19,263 bases of DNA from an uncultured Collinsella sp. (GTDB lineage: Bacteria; Actinomycetota; Coriobacteriia; Coriobacteriales; Coriobacteriaceae): positions 1 through 19,263 of the forward strand of contig CABSNH010000015.1 in assembly GCA_902478985.1 (NCBI GenBank), written 5' to 3'. The translations under genes and the position numbers were made by a program. Below are positions 15,301 to 19,263 of the stretch, in pieces. The notes below the pieces were generated by a model. The model searched no databases and was not told the DNA's origin. It worked only from the letters and a program-made list of their open reading frames with translations. Position 1 is the first letter of the stretch; every line of letters starts with the position of its first letter.

Positions 15301-15576
15301 GTCGCCAGAGGCTTCGTCATTCTTGACGTCGTTGTTATCCTGCCTTTCGGCATCCCCGTTAGTAGTGTTGTCTACGTCAGCAGACTCACTTGAGGAATCC
15401 ACCGTCACAGTTTCCTCGGTAGAAACCGTCTGGGCATCGTTGGCAATGGCCTGCGAGATCGGGGGCATGACGAGCGACAGTACCAAGCTCAAAACGGAGG
15501 CTCCGCACAAAACGCCTGCCAGTACACGGCGCGTCGCTTTATTACTCTGCTTAGATTTGTCTGAATTTGCTTTCAT
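12328..15576 (-). CDS. LPLSG-anchored beta-helix adhesin (probable pilus tip)
   Basis: A 1082-residue surface protein. The start ATG at 15576 has GGGGAGGAG upstream. The signal peptide (about 1-47, VLSLVLSLVMPPISQAIA) is followed by an acidic Asp/Glu/Ser/Asn-rich linker (about 48-130). Residues about 260-640 carry many GGG(I/V)-type turns with (I/V)-(S/T)-G-N ends (GGVIAGN, GGIISGN, GGYITGN), the pattern of a right-handed parallel beta-helix. Two pilin linkage domains follow. The first, about 725-895, begins VNVYPKMKLNGTKALTG and matches FctA/Spy0128-type domains; the second, about 900-1035, reads KKVDGGEMKRFKFELY. The sorting signal is LPLSG (1041-1045), then a membrane helix and RRKANAKGGKRRE. 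First gene of the operon and largest, so a tip adhesin, perhaps for glycans. Ligand unknown. Confidence 0.88.
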   Translation of the reverse strand: MKANSDKSKQSNKATRRVLAGVLCGASVLSLVLSLVMPPISQAIANDAQTVSTEETVTVDSSSESADVDNTTNGDAERQDNNDVKNDEASGDAGAASLLSDDAGVEDAVQPADDSANDEGDIALAVEDADGYTQINTAQDLYDYLQNDKKTGKFRLNADVECASDITLGAGEVTLDLNGHKIKHNGTESGRNNMPMFNVPAGATLTIEDLNPGVDSECKQDFDKFGNLATLDYDGNGTPNKLTYYVTKSTPNGTATTETLYKHEVSISGAIVGTAAHSTMKLINVCGGTFNLQSGVLTTNQDANVRHLIYADNGSTVNMSGGYVCGAFMGRDGAGAGIHVEGSTLEISGGVIAGNYAPSGGGVYARNSTVHMVGGIISGNGTNNSQSGFGAGICAENSNVAITDGHITNNKYQHYDDSHKGNGCHGGGGIAAFNGGSLAIAGGYITGNYSAEAGGGVYAGAWNSALSGFTFSGGTIASNVAQNSEGGGIRISAPTVGVFEVPKGSHAYITNNTTNTTNDWGGGGVFVQGSSEQGIKSASLNIYNALITNNHANGFGGGFAACPTGKTAITDTNGIAVFGNTDGKPDGSYNRSGGTHEKTDDKDWLPNNKGGEITEEFKKAGHQDLFLIRDSTNGEYIAAVTGQMLGGGAANWTGTIDKTPTSIGKYEGAQAKYRIGLKSKPIQEDKDAATAAASLFITGNRSNIHGGGIMTNGDVIAGSTTEVNVYPKMKLNGTKALTGRALKDGEFKFQLLKRGTNKQDPSFADHKLQLNGCTKVGDGVTNDSDGNFAFNLGEVYSDGSIVYYLVEDPGDNPVSGVTCDETIYKIEFETTVAQTQKVLDITYTYYSVGKVKVTNLTKGDSMEVTPSDVSNVSVNLTNGKIFINDKTFTNAYTAKGSWTPQVTKKVDGGEMKRFKFELYAENSDNTETPPQTKYTSAESGNSQTVTFDPVPIGPLGINDLTNGKATFTYYIRECDASEADGTKHEGYKNDTKRFKVVVTATDNGDGTLKCTPVYYEVDANDNVSANSTPNPTFTNTYSTSLPLSGMSGVTLTYLAGAAVLCAAAAWMHIRRKANAKGGKRRE
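13900..14640 (-). repeat. Beta-helix coil repeats inside the adhesin
   Basis: At the protein level at least seven imperfect coils of about 20-30 residues recur. Examples are GGGVYARN...GGIISGN, GAGICAEN...DGHITNN, GGGIAAFN...GGYITGN and GAGIHVEG...GGVIAGN. The DNA shows matching CCGCCGCC-type clusters roughly every 75-120 bases, which could support recombinational length change. Confidence 0.7.
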
Positions 15577-15861
15577 CGATGTCTCCTCCCCAAGAGACCG
15601 CGATCTTGCTCTTTCACTATCAAACGTATCTGCGCAATCTGTAATTGCACTCGTTTAGTAAAGTTATTGTAACTATTGTTTAAACATATGAGCAACAAAA
15701 CCGGCATTTTTGTAGCAAGTTCTCAATTCTCTTGACATTTACTCAGATTTGCCTTCGTTTATTCGCTATCTATTTTTGGTTTCTGCTGGTAATTTAGTTG
15801 ACTATCATTTTTTAATGGCATTAGATTTATTTGCACAACATTTTGCTCAAGAGCAAACATC

Positions 15862-15892
15862 CCGCTCACGGTCGAAAATCGACCGTGAGCGG
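15862..15892. repeat. Perfect 31-bp palindrome
   Basis: CCGCTCACGGTCGA, loop AAA, then the exact complement TCGACCGTGAGCGG. It is GC-rich inside an AT-rich region. Neither side has a U tract, so a classical terminator is unlikely. It could be an operator, a recombination site or a bidirectional transcription block between the HAD and pilus genes. Confidence 0.6.
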
Positions 15893-16035
15893 TAGGTCAT
15901 TAGCCAGCAGGAATACCTTACTAAACCGATGAGAATATCTTTAACCCATCGGTGGTTAGAAGCGTGATGTTCAGACAATCATATTTGATTTTGTGCGCAG
16001 ATTTTAGGCATCAATTCGCCCAAATCGCCTGAGGC

Positions 16036-16066
16036 CGCCACAAAGGCACCTGTCCCCTTTGTGGTG
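16036..16066. repeat. CCACCACAAAGG hairpin, copy 2 (repeat A)
   Basis: CGCCACAAAGG and CCTTTGTGGTG pair (one G-U) around CACCTGTCCC. It sits 15 bp beyond the HAD stop codon, again 3' of a minus-strand gene. Confidence 0.75.
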
Positions 16067-16080
16067 ATTCTGCCCTAGCG

Positions 16081-16902
16081 CTACAGCAGATGTTCCTCGA
16101 TAAAGATCGCGATGCCGTCTTCGTCGTTGCTCGCGGTTACAAAGTCGGCGGCGGCACGGGTAGCGTCGCTGCCGTTTGCCATAGCCACGCCCACGCCGGC
16201 GTCGGCCACCATGCAGGTGTCGTTATCGGCATCGCCAAACACGCAGATGTTCTGGAGCTCCATGTCGTTGAGCTCCGCCACGCGCACAAGGCCGCGCGTC
16301 TTGGACACGCGCGGATCCATGAATTCGTAGAGTCGCTGCGTGGTTTGCAGAGCCGCCGCTTTAACGGTGTCATCGGCAAATGTCGACGCCCGCTCGATGA
16401 CCTGCGGCATCGCCTCGGGCGCCATGGTAAACATCACCTTAGTCTGCGGCTCGCGCAAAAACTCGGCAAAGTCGACCACCTTGTAGGGCACACCGTCGAC
16501 GCGCGACAGGTGCTCGACACATGCATTGCTCTCGGGCACATAGAGCACGCCATCCCGAGGGCAAACGGGCGTTGCCGGCAGGCCTGCCATGTGCTCGCAG
16601 ATGCGCGCGATGGTCTCGCCTGGTAGCCGGTAGCTCAGCTCGTTGATGTCGTGCGCGCGGTCGATGACCTCGGCGCCACCGCAACCCACGAGCACGTCCA
16701 CCAGACCTTCGATGCCCCAGAGCTCGTATATGGCCTCGGTCGCTTGGGCGTCGCGCCCGGTGCACAGGCCAAAGAGTACGCCGCGCTCGCGCAGGGCGCG
16801 GATCGCCGCCACGGTGCGCGGGGACACCGTGTGCTGGCTCGTGAGCAGCGTGCCGTCGATATCGCAGAACACGGCTTTGATGTGGCTGAAGGTGGTGTCC
16901 AT
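16081..16902 (-). CDS. Cof-type HAD-family hydrolase
   Basis: A 273-residue cytoplasmic phosphatase of the haloacid dehalogenase superfamily, Cof/IIB type. Motif I DIDGTLL gives nucleophile Asp14 and acid Asp16. Motif II is the Thr in LCTGRD, motif III a Lys in the SKTRGL region, and motif IV GDADND supplies Mg2+ ligands. An alpha/beta cap lies between (about 85-190). Such enzymes dephosphorylate sugar phosphates, FMN or pyridoxal phosphate; the substrate cannot be read from sequence. Length fits the family. The start at 16902 has AAAGG upstream. It appears to be a single-gene unit. Confidence 0.92.
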   Translation of the reverse strand: MDTTFSHIKAVFCDIDGTLLTSQHTVSPRTVAAIRALRERGVLFGLCTGRDAQATEAIYELWGIEGLVDVLVGCGGAEVIDRAHDINELSYRLPGETIARICEHMAGLPATPVCPRDGVLYVPESNACVEHLSRVDGVPYKVVDFAEFLREPQTKVMFTMAPEAMPQVIERASTFADDTVKAAALQTTQRLYEFMDPRVSKTRGLVRVAELNDMELQNICVFGDADNDTCMVADAGVGVAMANGSDATRAAADFVTASNDEDGIAIFIEEHLL

Positions 16903-16957
16903 GGGGGCCTTTCTGGGTTGTGCGGCGGTGTGGGGTGTATCTGGAAGTGGCGTTCAT

Positions 16958-16966
16958 GGTATACCA
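16958..16966 (-). promoter_or_regulatory. Possible extended -10 promoter of the HAD gene
   Basis: On the minus strand TGG-TATACC forms an extended -10 about 55 bases before the start codon, within the palindrome TGGTATACCA (16957-16966). No -35 box is recognisable. Confidence 0.35.
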
Positions 16967-16995
16967 AAGCGCACACGGGGCGCTTTGGCGCAAAA

Positions 16996-17028
16996 CCACC
17001 ACAAAGGTGCCTGGCCCCTTTGTGGTGG
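16996..17028. repeat. CCACCACAAAGG hairpin, copy 3 (repeat A)
   Basis: A perfect 12-bp stem CCACCACAAAGG/CCTTTGTGGTGG with loop TGCCTGGCC. It lies 31 bp from palindrome copy 17060-17124, so families A and B neighbour each other here as they do at 6958-7068. Confidence 0.85.
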
Positions 17029-17059
17029 CCGGACCCGCAGGATGGCATGGCCGGGACGT

Positions 17060-17124
17060 AAACCATCGCAACATTCGACGTTATTCGGCAAAATCGCGAT
17101 TTTCATCGAATGTTGTGATGGTTT
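17060..17124. repeat. 65-bp palindrome, copy 2 (repeat B)
   Basis: The left arm AAACCATCGCAACATTCGA differs at one base from copy 1 (6958-7023). The right arm (17106-17124) and the AAAATCGCGATTTT centre are identical. It directly abuts the MFS stop codon at 17125, so it forms the 3' end of that mRNA. Confidence 0.82.
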
Positions 17125-18411
17125 TTACTGCTTTGCGGCACGATCCAAATGCCAACGACCAAATAGCAGCAACGTCGCGGGAATTGCCGTCACGACCATG
17201 CCCGCCCCTACGAGCGTCTGCTGCACGCCAAATGTCGCCGCCAGCCACGGGGCAATCGCCAGCGGGGCCACGCCGGCGAACATGTTGCCAAAGCCCATGA
17301 CCGAGTTGACGCGACCGAGCTGCTCGAGCGGAGCCGTCGTTTGCACGATAGTGTTGTGGAGCGGGTTGACGACGCCCCAGGCCACGCCCAGGACAATCTG
17401 GCCGATAAGGGCCACGCCCACGTACGGTGTCCCCACATAAATCAGACTTCCCACACCCACGGACATGAGTGCCACGAGCAGCGTTTTGAGGCTGACGAAG
17501 CGCGGCGGCAAGCGGAGCGCGACCACGGCGCCCAGCACCGCGCCCACACCGCTGGCCGACGAGAGCCAGCCCATCCACTCGACTCCGACGTGCAGGACAT
17601 CGCGGTAGAAGAACGACTCCAGTGGATCGAAGGCACCGTAGCCAAAGTTCGAGAGGAAGATGATGCAGAACAGCAAGGCGAGGATACTGTTGGTGAAGAC
17701 TGTCTTGATGCTTGTCGCGAAGGTGACGCGGGAAGATATGTTGGGGTCGGGGCTTTGGCTGGCCTTATCTGATGTGATGTCACCGACCGCGGGTTTGCCT
17801 TCGTGTGTGGCGGCCTGGCCTGCACTTTGCCTAAAGCCCCAGCCGGCAATGAACGCCAGTACGGTAAAAATCATCATGAGCACGAACACCGCGCGCGACG
17901 ACGCAGCCGCCGCGACAAAGCCGCCCAGCGTGGGGCCAACGATGATACTCACGTTAGAGAACATGGCGATGGCGGAGTTGATGTCTTTGAGCTCGACAGG
18001 ATCGTCGGTGAGGTAGGCTGGATAGGATGTGGCGATGGGCTGGGCGAATCCCATCACAAAGCCCAGAAACACCGCGCCGAGCAGGACGATGCCGGTCGCG
18101 CTGCCAAAAACGAGGATCGCCGCGCCGGTTGCCAGCGTGCCCACGATGCTCAGCAAGAAATGACGGCGCGGGCCCCAGGCGTCAAGCGCCGCGCCGCCCG
18201 CAAAGGATCCAAGGATCACGAATACGTTCATAAAAAGGACGGCCAGCGATGTCGCCACGACCGAGGCATCGTCTGCATAGGTGAGTGTTCCGATAACGCC
18301 GATAAAGTAGCTGGTCTGAAAACCGGTGTAGATGAGAAAGCGCATCGCCACCAGGCGCTTGGCCTGCACGGACAGCGATGATTGAGGCTTTGAGAAAAGA
18401 TGGGTGAGCAT
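17125..18411 (-). CDS. Major facilitator superfamily transporter
   Basis: A 428-residue integral membrane carrier with about 10-12 hydrophobic helices in two halves. They are split by a polar loop (about residues 201-236, containing HEGKPAVGDITSDKASQSP). The loop after helix 2 has the MFS motif A variant GGAALDAWGPRRH; helix 5 shows NVSIIVGPTLGGF. It resembles drug- or siderophore-exporter-type MFS proteins (EntS/MFS_3 style) but substrate cannot be assigned. The start is set at the ATG at 18411 because AAGGAG lies 5 bases upstream; a longer reading adds 13 unsupported residues. It stands alone between repeat arrays. Confidence 0.9.
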   Translation of the reverse strand: MLTHLFSKPQSSLSVQAKRLVAMRFLIYTGFQTSYFIGVIGTLTYADDASVVATSLAVLFMNVFVILGSFAGGAALDAWGPRRHFLLSIVGTLATGAAILVFGSATGIVLLGAVFLGFVMGFAQPIATSYPAYLTDDPVELKDINSAIAMFSNVSIIVGPTLGGFVAAAASSRAVFVLMMIFTVLAFIAGWGFRQSAGQAATHEGKPAVGDITSDKASQSPDPNISSRVTFATSIKTVFTNSILALLFCIIFLSNFGYGAFDPLESFFYRDVLHVGVEWMGWLSSASGVGAVLGAVVALRLPPRFVSLKTLLVALMSVGVGSLIYVGTPYVGVALIGQIVLGVAWGVVNPLHNTIVQTTAPLEQLGRVNSVMGFGNMFAGVAPLAIAPWLAATFGVQQTLVGAGMVVTAIPATLLLFGRWHLDRAAKQ

Positions 18412-18437
18412 GGAGACTCCTTGTTTCATACGAATGC

Positions 18438-18460
18438 GGACGGCGGGCATTCGCCACCGT
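18438..18460. promoter_or_regulatory. Inverted repeat in the MFS leader
   Basis: GACGGCGGGC-ATTC-GCCACCGTC pairs with small defects (GACGG/CCGTC and GGC/GCC). It is about 27 bases upstream of the MFS start. On the minus strand a TTGACA hexamer follows at about 18468-18463, without a matching -10. Possible operator or attenuator. Confidence 0.3.
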
Positions 18461-18540
18461 CTGTCAAATCAATCTATCCGCATGAAACATTAAGGACGCA
18501 TCAAGCCCCTTCTCTCCGTTTTTCGCCCGTCGTGGACTAC

Positions 18541-18577
18541 TTGGTAGATTGTAAGGCATGTCCCACACATCTACCAA
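18541..18577. repeat. Hairpin 1 of a three-hairpin array
   Basis: TTGGTAGAT and ATCTACCAA pair around a loop that includes AAGGCATGTCCCAC. The stem sequence differs from family A but TGTCCC is kept in the loop. Confidence 0.55.
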
Positions 18578-18585
18578 AGCAAAAA

Positions 18586-18618
18586 CCACCACAAAGGCGC
18601 CTGGCCCCTTTGTGGTGG
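18586..18618. repeat. CCACCACAAAGG hairpin, copy 4 (repeat A, array hairpin 2)
   Basis: A perfect 12-bp stem with loop CGCCTGGCC, nearly identical to the copy at 16996. It is the middle member of the array between MFS and mobB. Confidence 0.85.
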
Positions 18619-18637
18619 AAATGACGTTTGCCCAGAT

Positions 18638-18677
18638 AAAACCTGCCAAAATAAACCTGTCCCTTTTGGCAGGTTTT
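18638..18677 (-). terminator. Hairpin 3 of the array; mobB terminator
   Basis: A perfect 14-bp stem AAAACCTGCCAAAA/TTTTGGCAGGTTTT around TAAACCTGTCCC. On the minus strand the stem ends in TTTT followed by ATCT, so it can act as a terminator. It overlaps the mobB stop codon (18676-18678). The loop again holds CCTGTCCC. Confidence 0.75.
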
Positions 18678-19263
18678 AGGCCAGATGATCTTGGATGAGG
18701 TCGCAGATGGCTCGAGCGTCGTTGATGTTGATGGCTCGGGTCGCAAAGCCGGCGTCGAACGCCTGGCGTGCCAGGGCCTCATTGCAGGCAAGGGCCAGCG
18801 TGTGACCGTCGACCAGGTCGAGCGAGCTCTTGCCGCGCAGACGGTCGACACCGGAGCGCGCAACCACGATGTTGTCGAAGCCCTCGGTCTTGTAGCCCTC
18901 GATGATCACCACGTCGACATCGTTGTAGCGTGACAGCAGCTCGCGCGCGGGCATCTCGTCCTCCTCGCGCGTGTCGGCGTACTCCGCCCAGCGCGTGGCG
19001 CAGATGAGGCCCACGTGTTTGGATCCGGCTTGGTGATGGCGCCAGGTGTCCTTAGCGGGCACATCGATATCAAAGCCGTGATGCCCATGATGCTTGAGCG
19101 AGCCCACGCGCAGGCCGCGGCGGGTGAGCTCGGCAATGACCTTCTCGACGAGCGTGGTCTTGCCCGAGTTTTGGTAGCCGATAAACGCGATCGCGGGGAC
19201 GGCCGGTGTCGGAGCTGCGGGCGCGACGGCGACGGGTGCGCTCGCGGGCGCGGCACCGTCAGC
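18676..19263 (-). CDS. mobB: MobB-type GTP-binding protein, N-terminus outside the window
   Basis: The last 195 residues of a molybdopterin-guanine dinucleotide biosynthesis adaptor (MobB), which binds GTP and assists molybdenum cofactor maturation. A Walker A loop GYQNSGKTTL occurs about 30 residues in. Then come LKHHGHHGFDIDVPAKDTWRH, a histidine-rich MobB hallmark, and VDVVIIEGYK, typical of the family. The open frame continues to the right edge with no start codon in a natural position. Before the P-loop is an Ala/Pro/Val-rich stretch of about 24 residues, whereas MobB normally begins almost at the P-loop. This looks like a linker to another domain such as MobA or MoeA. It ends in the array hairpin 18638-18677. 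Confidence 0.9.
   Translation of the reverse strand, partial: ADGAAPASAPVAVAPAAPTPAVPAIAFIGYQNSGKTTLVEKVIAELTRRGLRVGSLKHHGHHGFDIDVPAKDTWRHHQAGSKHVGLICATRWAEYADTREEDEMPARELLSRYNDVDVVIIEGYKTEGFDNIVVARSGVDRLRGKSSLDLVDGHTLALACNEALARQAFDAGFATRAININDARAICDLIQDHLA

Larger units (their letters stand above)
15577..16080. promoter_or_regulatory. AT-rich control region of the pilus operon
   Basis: About 500 bp without a gene, much richer in A/T than its surroundings. A plausible minus-strand promoter is TTGCTC, 18 bases, TACAAT (about 15695-15666), giving a leader of about 80 nt. GTTTAAAC lies inside the spacer. A TTGACA hexamer at 15731-15736 points the other way and has no good -10. Further right are TTTGCTC-AA-GAGCAAA (15842-15857), the 31-bp palindrome described separately, and an imperfect pair CTAAACCGATG/CATCGGTGGTTAG (about 15919-15960). 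The cluster of inverted repeats suggests regulated pilus expression. Confidence 0.5.

Noticed and set aside
15731..15760. Plus-strand TTGACA as a promoter
   Set aside because: No acceptable -10 at 16-18 bases and no gene on the plus strand to the right.
15842..15892. Terminator of the HAD gene
   Set aside because: Nearly 190 bp past the stop and no U tract on either strand, so I list it as a palindrome of unknown role.
18464..18649. Small minus-strand frame containing TTKGPGAFVVV
   Set aside because: It is the translation of the family A hairpin itself; the same string appears wherever that repeat occurs.

Overview
The window looks like a chromosome segment of a high-GC Gram-positive gut anaerobe of the class Coriobacteriia, most likely Collinsella or a close relative. 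That assignment rests on G/C-biased codon use, Gram-positive surface-protein sorting signals, a class C sortase, a GatCAB amidotransferase and frequent GTG/ATG starts behind strong purine ribosome sites. It is inference from protein style; no rRNA or marker search was possible. Every gene I can support lies on the minus strand. I saw no tRNA, rRNA, CRISPR array, insertion sequence or integrase.

Layout, left to right (transcription runs right to left). (1) 1-146: start of a small ribbon-helix-helix, RelB/DinJ-like antitoxin with a recognisable promoter and paired GCTAGCACA repeats. (2) 211-2740: a P1B-type metal ATPase and its 81-residue DUF6110-like partner, behind one promoter overlain by two palindromes. 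(3) 2761-3274: a gene-free stretch with two large palindromic elements and a terminator. (4) 3275-6776: gatC-gatA-gatB, joined by TAATG stop/start overlaps. (5) 6777-7081: repeat-rich spacer. (6) 7082-15576: a sortase-assembled pilus locus. In transcription order it has a 1082-residue beta-helix adhesin (probable tip), a minor pilin and a major pilin, then a terminator, a 50-residue basic membrane peptide with its own terminator, and a class C sortase. (7) 15577-16080: AT-rich control region with a perfect 31-bp palindrome. (8) 16081-16902: Cof-type HAD phosphatase. (9) 17125-18411: MFS transporter. (10) 18412-18675: array of three hairpins. (11) 18676-19263: C-terminal part of a MobB protein with an Ala/Pro-rich leader that suggests a fusion.

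How the genes work together: GatCAB makes Gln-tRNA and/or Asn-tRNA by transamidation. The ATPase and DUF6110-like protein are probably a metal export unit under metal-responsive control. The three LPxTG-like proteins are expected substrates of the class C sortase, but two terminators separate the sortase from the pilin genes, so pilin and sortase doses can differ. MobB belongs to molybdenum cofactor maturation.

The most unusual material is non-coding. A dispersed hairpin family has the loop core CCTG(T/G)CCC, and a second 65-bp palindrome occurs twice beside members of it. There are also large mirror-image elements downstream of the metal ATPase promoter and of gatB. These look like REP/MITE-type repeats. 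The best candidate for something undescribed is this repeat system; second is the pilus locus, with three different sorting signals and a base-composition mosaic.
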